Shown here in pieces: positions 32,641-45,000 of a stretch of DNA of 64,000 bases (positions within the stretch are counted from its first letter, which is position 1; each line of letters starts with the position of its first letter). The DNA is from Takakia lepidozioides (Eukaryota; Streptophyta; Takakiopsida; Takakiales; Takakiaceae). The position numbers and the translations under genes were made by a program. The stretch is taken from assembly GCA_030704615.1 (NCBI GenBank), contig CM060733.1, forward strand, positions 30,380,001 to 30,444,000, read 5' to 3'. The notes under the pieces are model-generated. The model saw nothing but the letters and a program-made list of their open reading frames with translations, was not told where the DNA came from and did not search any database.

Positions 32641-34800
32641 GCACAAGTTCCACCCCCTCCATTGCATACTAGAGGAATTCCTATTAGAGGAGGCGCTTCT
32701 CAAGATTAGTATAAGAGCCGCCTTCTGAGGCTCTTATGTACACGGCTCTTGCCCACATCATTCTAGATAGGCATAGCATTTCCCTCATTGGGAAAATGTG
32801 ATCTCGATGGATATCGAGCCACCATAATTTATGATCCAAAAGGATAAACGGTCGAAACGAATTTACAGAGGTTACTGCTCTACGCAGAGCCCCAGGAGAG
32901 GATGATTGGAACATTGCAGGAGTGAGCCCACCCGCGAGCCTGGTTACAACATACCATGACAAATGGATCTGTTGAAGGTTTGGTCAATTCAGGGCTCTGT
33001 GCTGCGAACACCACTCGGACTTATGAATCCGACATGTACATACATTTGTACCTCATGTGTAATATATTAACAATGGTTAGCTATCTGTACATTTTCAAAT
33101 ACTGCCCCTTCAAGAAACGACCTCAGTGTGCACATCTGTCAATTTTACATCACTTCAAGTATATGATTGAACGACAGACTGTTTTTCAGATCTGGTAGGT
33201 TGGTGAGGAAACACACTGACTTGGACTGTACACCACTTGAAAGAAATCTAGATAACTTTAGGCAACCTCATTTTTCAGAAAAGCAGGGAGAGCAGTATCA
33301 TAGTCTAACTGATTTCCAAGCTCGAAGCGCATCGAAGCGTTGCATTGCACAGTACCGTCAAATTCTGCTGCTCTTTGCTTCAGTCCCTTCACAAGTCATC
33401 CAGCTGGAAAACCTTAGATAATTCCTCCCCTCATTGGCATATCGCTCTCTTTCTAGATATGAAAAAGGGAATATGCTTCAATGAGCCCCCATTCAAGTTG
33501 CTAAAAGAAAAAGACAAGAAAAGGGGGCGCGTTAGCAGGGTTTCGGAATTCATGAATGCATGTACTAAATTTTGGTAGGATAATCCTTAAAGAACCTAGA
33601 GCGCTGGCCAATCACCCAGATAAAAAAAAAATTTGGGTACAGCAGCATATATATATATGAGCTGTTGGATTTGTTCCTCATTGAGAGCCACTAAGTTTTG
33701 AGATGTTTGAAAACAATGACACTTTGTGGCATGGACCGCTGTGGCTTCGAAGACGGATTCTGTTAAAGCTCTACAAAGAAACAAGGAATAACTCACTAAC
33801 ACCCATGCAAGTACACAGTTCCTTGGTGCTCGATCATTTATTTATCGCTATTGTCAATGATCAGTAGACAACCATTACATGAGTACATGTTACACACACT
33901 TCTCGTATCCTACTCGTATCCTAAATAAGATGCAAAAAAATACACCAACTACCGTAACAGAGTATGTACTAAGTACAAGCCACACTTTAGCCTGTTCAAA
34001 AATGGCTAACTGGCTAACTGTGGTGAACGTTTTGGAACGTCTGTGGGACCTTCCTGTGAAATCTTCATAGTAATTAGTAAGTGAACGTAAAAGCAATCTT
34101 TATTTTTCGTTCAATACTCCCACTCGTTCACTAAATCTACTAAGCTGAATACTGGAGTGTCGATGACTACTAGAAGTGAACGCAGCTTGGTGAAACGACA
34201 GCCTTAGTACAGCCTGCTGGAAGGCAGTAGCCCTTGTGGTGAAGAGAGACCATAATTTACGCTCCCTTCGGGAGGCGTCTATATTATTAATTAATACAGC
34301 CTTTTCCCTAGATCCCTCTTTCCCTGGACTAAGATCTCAAGTTCCTTCCGTCCTTTCTCTACCCTTGTATTTTCACAAATCTCTGGGTCTGCCGTCGGAC
34401 GATCATATACCTGATATGCGATGGGCAGTATATAATCACATAGTCTCGTATCATGTGACATTCAAGAGCGAGTATGCACGCAGCATGCACGAGATCGTCA
34501 GTTTGAAAGCATGTGGCTGTCTGAGGAGGGGGGGTGTTGAATCTCTAGTGCAACCCTCCTAGATATCGTTTACTTAATCAGTCCTCAATAATTTACTAGT
34601 GAATGTAGTGTAGCATTAGTGAAGCTTATAGATAGGCAGTTATTCCACAGTCCTGGCCACCACCACCGTCTTGGTAGGTAGGTCAGTCTCTTGGGTTGGT
34701 AGATAGTTGGTAGTTAATTAATTCCCATATCAATAATGCCTCTCTCTCTCATTAGATAAATAGTGCTCTCTCCTTCTGATTCTCCATTCTACGGTCCCCA
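32641..34800. other. 3' flank of FatB copy A and intergenic DNA
   Basis: The part up to about 33310 is shared with copies B and C. 33420-34800 has no recognised gene. The stretch 34115-34280 resembles LTR-retrotransposon edge sequence (ACTCCCACTCGTT, also at 59.25 kb) and contains the hairpin word GCTCCCTTCGGGAGGCGT, also found at 140-157. Confidence 0.4.
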
Positions 34801-35199
34801 AGCTGTAAATTCAGAGCCAGCGCTTCTTTTTTAGGCGAAATAGAGCCTAAAAGCGATAAAAAACAAAGGGCTGCGACAAGCCCTATGTAAAATCCTGGGA
34901 AAAACAAAAAATGCGCCAGAAAATAGGGGGCGCGCGCGGGCTGGTGCCAGAGAGCTCAAGGGGAACATGCGAGTTGCGCCAGAAATACACGTTTCCCACA
35001 GCCCTACATCTAGCTGCTGTCGCCCCATCGCGCGATCAACTGTAGAGATCTCGCCATGCAGCACGACCTGGATCGTTGGATCGCCAGGGTTTTGGCCGCC
35101 GCAAGGGCATGCCGTCGCCACTGCGCGCAGCCCTGCGGAGCTTCACCATCGCCATCTCTCCTCGCAGCTTGCTTTCAAAATTTCGCCTAAGATCTTTAT

Positions 35200-35880
35200 A
35201 TTGGAGTTTTTTTTAGTACCATATTGCTCTTTCACATTGGGCTATGGTGGTACCTTGCTATTTGAAATTGAGGTCGTGATGTTTACTGGCCCATTGTAGG
35301 ACTACTTTGATTAATTAGTTTCAGATTTCAGATTGTGAATCGGCTGTCCTGCCTCACTTGATATCAATTTGTTCCTTCACCATCCTCAATGGTGCCACCT
35401 TGCTACTTGAAATTGAGGCTATGGTTTTTGCTGGCCATCTTTGGACTTCTTTGATTAATTATTTTAGATTTCAGATTGTGAGTGGGCTGCCATGCCTACA
35501 TTGGTACTAGTTTGCTCCTTCAAATTGGACTATGGTGTCACTTTGTTATTTGATAGTGAGGCGATGCTTACTGCCCCAGATTAAGACTTGATCAATTAAT
35601 TTCATATTTCAGATTTTAAATAGAGTTGATTAATTATTTTAGATTTCATATTGTGAGTGGGCTGCCATGGTACGAGTTTGCTCCTTCAAATTGGACTATG
35701 GTGTCACTTTGTTATTTGATATTGAGGCCATGATGCTTGCTGGCCCAGTTTAAGACTCGATCAATAAATTTCAGATTTCAGATTTTAAATAGACTGTTAT
35801 GCCTACATTGCTTCTTGACATTAGGCAATGGTGCCACTTTGCTACTTGAGATTAGGCTCTAGTGCCAGCAAATGCACTTC
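35200..35880. repeat. Degenerate tandem repeat, ~137-170-bp period
   Basis: The block TTGATTAATTA-TTT-AGATTTCAGATTGTGA, preceded by ATTGAGGC...CTGGCCCA, recurs near 35306, 35450, 35588/35628 and 35758 with many substitutions. No coding potential. Confidence 0.65.
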
Positions 35881-36950
35881 GACTATGGCATTGTAGCCAC
35901 ATTGCAACAATATGTGGCCTCTTGTAGCCACTACTTTATGCCTCAATTTTTATTTGTATCGCCTATCCAATGCATACACAAAATACTCAAATCGTCATAT
36001 TGCATGTAAATGAAATAGCCTGTAGCCAGTTGATTTTTAGCTAAGAATCTATATCATCGCCACTGTTGCACTTAGCCTTCAAATTTTGTAGCCATCTACG
36101 CTTCTAAGCCAAAATGAAAAAACAAATCATGTTCAGAGCTAGTTCTTCACAAATTTGCCCAAGTACATTGCACAGTTGGCACGCCGTGCATTTAGATCAC
36201 AAATCTTAAAGTCGTGGCTATAAAGCAGCCGTTGCGCAGTGCTATGAACTACGGCCGTATTGAGACCCTCCGTCGTCCCGTAGAAGAGAAGTCTTAGACT
36301 GGGTCTTCTTGGGCCCCACCCGATAAACCAAACCATTGAGATCGTATAATGAACTTTTAACAATAAAGTCAACTAAAGCCGTTTGGAAGTCGCAATGTAA
36401 TGAAGTGAAAAGTGACCTCAAATCACAATGCCCTGTTATTGGAGTATAAAGCATAAAGCATTCCCAGCAGGCAGCACGCACACACGGTATCTTTAGCAAG
36501 CAAACATACTGTATTACAACAAAGCACTTCTCACAACGTACCAGACATTGGTACCATGAAGTGCAACAAATCCTAGACAGAGAGCTCTCCTAAGCTCTGA
36601 CAAAGGCCCTAAAGCATACTGCACAAGTATGGAAGATTGACGTCTTAGCCTGAGTATAAGCTAGGTGCTACTGGAGTTCTTGTTTGCCCCGACGGTTAGG
36701 ATTCTTAAGCGGTTGCACACAGCTTGGTCATATTTCAAACAGCACAGTGCTGCGCTGGCATTTCCCGCCAACTAGAAATGCTACAATACATGTTTTGTAT
36801 CAGAGGTGAAGGTAGATGTCGAGGACCAAATGAATGCAAGGTGTGGAGCCAGGGATGAACTAATAGTAAGTCAATAGAGCAGGAGTGGAGCAGTTGGGCA
36901 CTGGTACAAGTTAATTATCGTGTGTTGATTTATATATGAAATGAAGGAAG
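35881..36950. other. Gene-free stretch
   Basis: No coding sequence, RNA gene or clear repeat recognised. Confidence 0.4.
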
Positions 36951-37326
36951 CTATATTGCTTCTTGGTAGGTTTTACACCCCCTGCACACTCCAAGATTCT
37001 CTTTGAACTTCTCCATTTGATCCGTTCCAACGGCTTTGTGATGGTGCACTTTGATATGCTTAGTCCTTGCATGGAATATAGGATTTCTGGCAATTTTGGC
37101 GCTACTCTGGTTGTCCCACATGAGAGCATTCAGTCCTTCTCCCAAGATTCCGATTGAGGCTCCTCAGCCAAGTTGCCTCCTTGGCAGCTGTAGAATGACG
37201 CTGGTTGCAGTCACCAGCACAGTCAGCATCCGAATAGTCGTTCAATTCATGGTAGTCAAGAGTTCCCCGAGTGTATTTGAAAATGTGTTTCACTGCCTCT
37301 AGGTGAGGTCCCTGAGGCTCCTGCAT
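36951..37326 (-). pseudogene. copia RNase H fragment
   Basis: Minus-strand pieces read PHLEAVKHIFKYTRGTLDYH, YSDADCAGD, AKEATWLRSLNRNLG and then, after a frame change, DNQSSAKIARNPIFHARTKH, the order of a Ty1/copia RT C-terminus and RNase H. Frames are broken and flanking domains absent. Confidence 0.8.
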
Positions 37327-37624
37327 AAACTTCTGACCGTGCTAACCGAGAAGACCAAGTTAGGTCAGGTGTTGGTGTAGTAAACTAGTTTCCCGGTCAT
37401 TCTTCACCTAAGACGCATCCATGTCAGAAAGCAATCTAAGCCCCTCAATCATAGGAACACTGTGTGGATTACAATCCATCATTACTAGACATCTGCCCCA
37501 TATATTCCAGGGTAGAATGGATACATAAAGAGAGAAAATAGAACACATGTGGAAGCTGTTAGAAGCATGATCCATGCTAAATTGTTGTCTCTAAGCCTAT
37601 GGGCTGAAGCCGTTAATATTGTCG

Positions 37625-38073
37625 TACATATATGTTGAATAAGTCAATCAACAAGAGATTTGGAAACAAGACACCCTACGAGGCAATATTTTTTGAAGAA
37701 ACCTAATGTGTTAGGGTTTAGAGTTTTGGTTGTGCAGCTTACAAACATATCCCCAAGAGTCTGAGAAAAAAGTTGATGCCAATCTTGAGTAAGAAATTGA
37801 TTAAGTATATGGAATAGACTATGAACAAACGTTTACATCGGTTGCAAAATTTGAGTCTATCATAATAGTGGTACTGCTCAAATGGTCATGGGTATCTGTC
37901 TTTGTAATCTAGTAACAAAGCAAATCGCCATTGGTCGTGACGTTAGATTTGACGAGAAAAACATCTTCAAAGAGGTAGATGAGGTAAGAGATGATCTCTA
38001 CAATATATTACCTATTTTGGTTCAACAAAATCAAGTGGAATTACCATTAGTAGAGCCAGTAGCAACCCCTTGA
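37625..38073 (+). pseudogene. copia integrase C-terminal fragment
   Basis: Plus-strand pieces include NKSINKRFGNKTPYEAIF, CAAYKHIPKSLRKKL and NLVTKQIAIGRDVRFDEKNI, matching the region after the integrase core (compare 55381-55640). Interrupted by stops. Confidence 0.7.
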
Positions 38074-38608
38074 TTCCACTAGCAGTACTGGAAGCAGTAC
38101 TTTTGAACGATGAAAAATGAATCGTCAGGTGCAACATGAGAACGTGATACGCAATAGCATGTTGAAGCAGTAGGAGAGACAGCAAGACAACAGTCACAAT
38201 GAGCACGGAACTATTGAAAGCTCTGACTTATGACAGACTTGAGCTAGTCAGGAGATGCCACAAGGCTACTTTACTCATATTCAAGTCATAGATCTAGCAA
38301 GCCTCATGCGCTTTGCATGGAATTAAGAGACAACCAACTGTAGGGTGGGAGACTAAATATGCAACCCTCAACACCAAAGAAGGATGAAGTAACGGCACAC
38401 TAACGACAAAATAAAGAGCGGTGCTCATCAATGAGTAAGTGGAGATCGTGAGAAAGAATGCTAAGTAATGAGCAAGACGGATCTCATAAGTAACTGCAGT
38501 ATTTTCAAGTAGATAACATAGTATCTATGTGCACACCGGCCACCGTAAGTAGATTTGTTTACACTCTCACTCAGTGAGAATTGTCTGCAGACAAAACGAG
38601 CTTAAACC

Positions 38609-39368
38609 CTAAGATGGAAGATGATCCTCCACTACTTTCGCTACACGCAAGATAATCTGTCCAACTAACATGCAAAGTTTTTGAAACCAATCGGCAGAGA
38701 GGGCTTTAATGAACAAATTTGTGAGTTGTTGTGTAATAGCAATATAAAGAAAGTTGATGGTACCACAAAGCTGATGCTCTCTAATGAAATGGTGCTGGAT
38801 GTCAATGTGCTTTGTCCTCCTGTGGAATTCAGGATTGTGCACAAGCTGGATGGAACTTTGATTATCGTTGAAGAGCTTTATTGATTGCGGCTGATGAAAT
38901 CCAAGCTAGTTGGTCAACAAGCGACGTAACTAGTCAACCTCCTTTGTTGTAGTGCTCACAACAACATATTCAGCCTCAGTAATGGAGCTCGCAATACAAG
39001 CTTGTTTGCGACTATACCATATGACCTTGGTTCAGAAGTATTGTAAAGTCACTTCTTGATTTGTGATCTGTAACATATCTTGTGTAGACAACGTCCGCAT
39101 AAGCCTCTACAAGATTTGTGCTAGTGTTCCCATCGTAGCATAAAGCCAAAAGAATAGTGCTAGAGAGGTATCCGAAAATGAGTTTGACTACAAAATAGTA
39201 GGACGTTTGTGGCTGGGAAAAAAACTTGGTCACCATGTTAATTGCATAAGATATGTCCGGACGGCTATCCATTTGAGCAAATTGCAAGCTCCAAACTGCT
39301 TCTGTATAGGGTCGGGACAGAGGGGTTATAATATCTGAGGTGTCATCAAGCCGGATGTTGGGGTCCAT
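38609..39368 (-). pseudogene. copia RT/RNase H fragment
   Basis: Minus strand: SRPDISYAINMVTKFFSQPQ, LVEAYADVVYTRYVTDHKSR, then (38842-38609) HNPEFHRRTKHIDIQHHFIR. This is the 3' end of a copia pol, with frameshifts. Opposite orientation to the adjacent 37.6-38.1 kb piece, so it is a separate insertion. Confidence 0.75.
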
Positions 39369-39701
39369 TAAAGTGGTGATAGGAGTACAATGCTCAAGCC
39401 AAATCGTCTTAGAATTCTCTTGACTTGGAGAGATTGATCAATCCATAAGAGCTTGTGGGCACAATCTCTTATTGATTAATACATGTTAAAATCACAATAA
39501 CAACTTAGTAACAAAATTCATACAATATACAGACCCATGTAAATATCAGCACGAAATGTAGAAACTTGAGATTCTCGTTCCGTACATGATATCATACCTT
39601 AGAGTTTGTCTAAATGTATGCAACATCCCAAACCATCGTCAACCAAAAACAATATTGTTTCGACTTTCCTCCTTGAGTAGCCGAATGGTGAGACTTTCAA
39701 C

Positions 39702-40320
39702 CAGTGTTGGACTGATATCGTGTTTTGAACATACCAAGCTGGTACTAGTATAGAGGCATTTTATCTGATTGTGATACCAAGGAAACACTGGTATTGGCAA
39801 AAATCTGAGATTTGGATACCATGGTGGTATCTGGTATTTTACGGGTATCAATATCAAGAGTTTTGAACTACCTATACCAGGGCTTTATCACTACTGGTCT
39901 GGTATCAAACAAACCCACTATATATTCATATTAAAAGACCCACTACTCATTCTACGTATACAATAAACATGCTTCTCATTGTATTTATTCATCAGAGTAT
40001 CCATCTTCTTGTATTTCATCTTCATTTGCATCTAAGAGCTCAGATCAAGATTGATTTAGCTGTATCCAAATTGTGCATAGTACGTTATCAATACTCATAT
40101 CTAGGTTTTCCTCATGGTATCAAGTATGAGATCTTCAATCACCTACCAAACTGGTAGGGTATCGCCCGACTCCCATAGTATTAGAAAACACAATACTAGG
40201 CCAATATGGGTATGTGCCTAGGTAGTGGCGTGAGGTGATACAAGACTAGTCTGGTACTTCATACCAATATATATACTAGTATTGATAACAGTTTGTTATC
40301 AGTATACCAGTCCAACACTC
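39702..40320. mobile_element. hAT MITE 1 (619 bp) with perfect 8-bp target duplication
   Basis: Left end CAGTGTTGGACTGATATC, right end the inverse GTATACCAGTCCAACACTC. It is flanked on both sides by CTTTCAAC (39694-39701 and 40321-40328). The interior is AT-rich with ATACCAG/GGTATC words and no transposase. Confidence 0.9.
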
Positions 40321-40642
40321 CTTTCAACGGTCTGCTGATCAACGGGGATACTATTCGATGCATATGTCAAATGTTTGAAACTCGGTGGCAGAGTTCCCAT
40401 AATCTTGGTGATGACGGCTTATTTAGAAATGGGTTCTCCAAGGGGTAGATGCAGGGTAAGGTGGACCAAAATTAGCGTCACTGACACAGTTTTCTGTGAC
40501 TGTCATGTATGATATCATGAATTGCTTTGAATATAATCAATAATGTTGAGAAACATTTTTCTATGCTGAATTTTTAACTTCAATATCTACCTATATCAAC
40601 CGTCAAATTGTCAAAAAAATAAAATGTCCAAGAGGTATGAAC

Positions 40643-41344
40643 CAGTGTTGGGCAGGTATTGAGTAATCAGGGTATCAAAACCCGGTTATCAAAATATTGA
40701 TAACCGGAACTGGAATTTTTTTCAAAAAAAATGATATACATAACCGGCGGTTATGTAAATTATAAGATCCGGCTCCTATTGATAACTGGAGGTTAGAAAT
40801 TCCTAGATAACCGGATAGAGACCCAATATGAGATAAAATTTTGGGAACCGGTTATCAATACGGCAAATCTTTGTGGGCCACACCTCTTAAATTGGTCAAC
40901 ACGTATCATCTCATAAAAGCCAGATTATACTCTCGTAACAGCCGGATTAGTACCTGTTGTCATTATGAGCTGTCCATTAATGCAAAATGTAGTAGCATTG
41001 AAAAGCATTAGCATGGAAATCATGTTTGGCTTAATGAAATGCAAAGGGTGCTACCTTAAAAACTTATAGATTTTATTTTTGAAAATAAATTAGTACAAAA
41101 TAAAACACTTGTAAATAAATAAATCCAATAACCGGATTACTCAATAACCGCCGGGTATTGACTATAGAATAACCGGAGCTATTGATAACATGTAAGTTCA
41201 AAATTTCTTACACTATTGATAACCGACGAGTATGAAAATATTAAAATTTGTTTAATAACCTGAACCGGCGGGTATTAGATTTCCAAAATTTGTAATATCC
41301 GGAACCGGCGGTTATAGTAAAAAACCGATAACCGCCCAACACTG
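40643..41344. mobile_element. hAT MITE 2 (702 bp) with perfect 8-bp target duplication
   Basis: Ends CAGTGTTGGGC and CGCCCAACACTG, flanked by GTATGAAC on both sides (40635-40642 and 41345-41352). Subterminal regions are rich in GATAACCGG/CCGGTTATC words, a pattern typical of hAT transposase binding. No coding capacity. Confidence 0.92.
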
Positions 41345-41869
41345 GTATGAACTTTTAAACACGACAATTGTGGACTGTCACCGCTGCAAATGAAAATATA
41401 CGGACTCAAAATAAGCCATTATACATTTGGTGTATTGCTTTGAACTATTGAGGTAAGGGGGTCAATATAGAGAACACTCTATATTTCAATTTAAAATAAC
41501 AATATCAGCTGTCATTTACTACCTAGTATGGACTAATATGAGTGTTATGGTGGATTTTTTCTAGTAAATAGTTCATCTTGTGTTTTGGGCTTTTGAAGTA
41601 TCATATTTTACTGCAAATGATATAAAAATATAATCTACAATGGCTTGGTTGTATATAGACAAATCGATGTAAATTTTAATTTCTGCTATATCAAATCTTA
41701 TTCAAATTACAGAATAAAAATTATCTTTGATGTTTGGGGTTAGATCCTTTACTAAAAATGTTAAATATACCATTGTCTATCATCACTTAAAATTATTTGG
41801 GAAAATACTGTCAATTTAAATTTGGTCGTGGACTTTCATGAAAGGCAACATCTGCCGTTTTTTATCCAC

Positions 41870-42110
41870 CTTATCCTACAACTACCGCAAGATCAGTCAA
41901 TTGGTTTGCCATAACTTCAATGGTGTTGATATGATCAGCAACCTTGTCATCAGCTTTTATGCGGTAGTCACGTAACTTTTGCTGAAGCAATTGCAAGTTC
42001 TAAGTAGCATTTTGCTCATGTACAGTGTGAGGCGTCGCCACATTTGGTAGGCGGTCTTGCAAAGTCATCAACTGACGCATAGACTTAGTATGAACAGCCG
42101 AACAAATGAT
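41870..42110 (-). pseudogene. Possible copia gag fragment
   Basis: The minus strand reads, across frame breaks, like LQDRLPNVATPHTVHEQNAT...DDKVADHINTIEVMANQLTD, the style of a copia gag (UBN2) segment. Short and decayed. Confidence 0.4.
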
Positions 42111-42189
42111 AGATTGGCAAACAAATTTATTTGTGTCAGTCCAGATTTTCATCGTCAATCCTGTATGCGCACCCGCAGACCCGAATGTT

Positions 42190-42530
42190 CAACTGAGTCA
42201 CATTCCTGATATCTTAGAGGATGCAACGTTCATTGAAGTGTTTTACAAAGAGCTCACAATGAGGTAGTAAGATGCTTAATGTTTGCATCATTACTATCAC
42301 GACCTGACATCGTATATGTTGTAAATGTTGTCACTAAATACAGCGAAGCACCAAAGAAGATACATTGGACTGCTGCTAAGAGAATATTGAAATACCTCAA
42401 AGGAACCACTGGATATGGAATTTAGTGTGGAGGTCCTCTTTCAGTATCATTCTACAAAGTTTTCGTGACACTGATTACGCCGACGATCTTGACAACACAC
42501 AAGGGGCTTGTGTTACAGTCCCTGTTGGAA
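42190..42530 (+). pseudogene. copia RT C-terminal fragment
   Basis: The plus strand reads RCLMFASLLSRPDIVYVVNV, TKYSEAPKKIHWTAAKRILK and YLKGTTGYG, closely matching 58360-58510 of copia 2. Stops and a frameshift are present. At 42531 a TGTTGGAAGTAGTGGGA word suggests an LTR start. Confidence 0.75.
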
Positions 42531-43011
42531 GTAGTGGGAATTTTTATAGTATTACCATGTAGACATATGTAGAAGAATGAGATTTATATTTTCTCATAAA
42601 GACATAGGGAATATTTAAAAATGAAGTTTCTTCAACAAGGCATCCAAAGAAGTACAAATATCATGTGCGGGAATATTTTTTTAGATGACAAAAAATAATT
42701 TTATAAAACCGAAAAGTTTTTATATTATGCCTCAAAGTTGATAAGTCAAGTTGATTTGTTAAACCCTCATTCGTGGAAAATTTAAAAGTTGACTATGTAC
42801 CAATATAATTTTGTTATTTAGCCATGTAGTTACAAGAATAGAAACTTGGAGATATCTTTTGGTGCATGAAACTTCATACAGTTCTCGAGTGTGGAGCTTC
42901 AGTGACGTGAACGTAGAGCTACTTTAGTGATCAGAGGTCATCATCTCTATTATTGTAGTTGTACAAGAAGCATTCAACATTCCATTCTATTTTAGATCGA
43001 TGTGAGATGTT

Positions 43012-43600
43012 ATGAGGTGTCATGTTCTACCTTTTTTCCGTTCCACTTCCATTGTTCTGTTTTCTAAAATTTTCATTTCAGACCATCGATTTTACTCTCC
43101 ACAAGCTTACAAAACTGTGAGGTGTGACCGTACTTATAAATGTAGCCATAAACCAAGAGGGTTTGATTATATACCGCTGAGTACATACTCTAGACATCAA
43201 AAAGCTTCACAAGAGAATAAGATATACTACACCGGGGATGCTACATATTATCAACATCGCTTGAATATTGTGGATAGTTTTGAAAATATTCAATCCGTTA
43301 AAAATGGAGGTGTTAACCCTGGGGAGGGTCAGCCACATATGAGAAGACATGAGATGATAAGCGAACAAAATGGCAAGGAGAAGCTAGTGGAAGTAATGTT
43401 GGTACTTCTATGGAAAGACATGATAGAATTGTAGAATTGGATGGAAATAGATCATTATTATGTTCATGTAAATTTTGTAACGGAAAAAAGATTGTTGGTC
43501 GTTCGACATTCTATAAACATAGGGCACTAGATACCCTCAACAAAGTATTTATGAGAGTATTAGCACTTCTTCCATTAGATAATGCAATTTCTAACTAGAA
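43012..43600 (+). pseudogene. Possible CACTA tnp2-type N-terminal fragment
   Basis: Two overlapping frames; the second has LLCSCKFCNGKKIVGRSTFY followed by KHR, like the CxCxxC...H motif of TNP2-type transposases (compare CSCSECHGGKW at 1.4 kb). The rest is not recognisable. Confidence 0.4.
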
Positions 43601-44399
43601 CCATGACTTTACAGATTTAGGGTTTCATGGTGGTGATCACATGACGAATGTGTAGGCGATTTCAATGGGGTGATAGACAATGGAAGATTACCCCATGGGC
43701 ATGATGGAAGGGATTTTACAAGCAGTCAACATTTTCATTTGAGGAATAAAGTTTCTGTTCAATCAAAACTAACTCTAAAACATTGTATCTTTTTTCGTAT
43801 TATTTTTAGATGTAAGCGGATTGGATGTATACATAGTTCCCATTGAATTCCAAGATCTTATGTTGAAAAGATTATTTCAGTCACTAACAAGTAATATAAT
43901 ATGCTAAGTTTCTTTTTGAAGCCATTTATTAGGGAACTTCAGACAGGATGGATTTGAAGTTGAGTATGAATACCCATCGAAGTTGATTTCTCGACACCTT
44001 TCACAGTGTGAAGCAGGGGCTATAATTCGGTATTACTATTTATATACAATATTCGTTGTGAAGTTGAAGTAATGTTTGACAGTTGAATAGTTAAACATTC
44101 CAATCCAATATTGAAATGTTCCCCTTAAACTATTGAAATGGTCATTCCAATATTGAAATGTCCATTTGAACCATTGAAATGACCATTCCAATATTAAGAT
44201 GGCTCATTTGAAATATCAAAATGTTCTATTTATAAAGTATATTTATTTTAATATTATAAATACGATATTTTTTATTTTATTGAGTTTATTGTTTATGTTT
44301 TTTTACTTGTGATGATATAATTGATCTTTGGGATTAACAGTCAACGATCAACAGTTAACGCATATTTCAAAATTTCAACCGCCAAAACTCAAAATTTAA

Positions 44400-44676
44400 C
44401 ATTTGAAATAGTCATATATATAACTGCAAATTGGCCTTCATTTGCAGTGATGGATATGACATGGTCCATATGACTATATGATAGTTATGACTACACCGCT
44501 CTACAGTCACAGTAGTGACATGATCCATATGACTATATGATAGTTTTGACTATACCGCTCCACAGTCATAATAATGACACGGTTTACATGACTCTAGAGT
44601 TTGTAGTCATATACCGCGTTTATGACTGTGGGGTAGTCATATATGCAATCATAACTACCGTGTTTTGTTGTAGTGA
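44400..44676 (-). mobile_element. CACTA element terminus with subterminal repeats
   Basis: On the minus strand the end reads CACTACAACAAAACACGG (44676..44659), the classic CACTA terminal sequence. Inward are repeated words ATATGACTATATGATAGTT and ACCGC(T/G)...CAGTCATAA at ~65-bp spacing. I did not find the matching opposite terminus in the window. Confidence 0.65.
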
Positions 44677-44794
44677 ATGCACACTTTGGCTCTCTGTATA
44701 GTACTAAAGAAATATACGAAATTCTTTGTTGATATTGTTGCAAAAATACCGTCTGAAAATGTATAATTGGATAATGCATTAAGTATAGCTAGAA

Positions 44795-45000
44795 ATGCAC
44801 GACCACAAGATTGGGTTCAAGATGGCCTCAATTTCCTACAACCGTCTAGGATTTTGGAAGGCAGAGGAATATCAAAATTTTGTTAAGTGGTGTCTTCCAT
44901 ACATATTGGATCATATGGGTATTACAAAAATACTCAATCTTGGGTGGTTTGGGGTTGATCCTTATTGAAGTATGTCGATTTTTTTATACACATACTAGAG
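44795..45000 (+). pseudogene. Possible tnp2-type transposase fragment
   Basis: The plus strand reads NRLGFWKAEEYQNFVKWCLP, reminiscent of the (F/W)KAEE(Y/W)-x-NF segment after the catalytic core of CACTA-type transposases. Very short; may be the gene into which the CACTA end at 44676 inserted. Confidence 0.35.

Larger units (their letters stand above)
27461..33310 (+). repeat. Segmental duplication copy A (matches 47030-52760)
   Basis: The order of shared blocks is the same in both copies: end of the small SMP-like gene, a non-coding stretch (...GCCAAGGCGGATATTTGCTTCTACTGC...), the promoter, all six FatB exons and introns, and the 3' flank. Coding identity is very high; introns differ by small indels and a ~360-bp insertion in intron 2 of copy B. 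Confidence 0.85.
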
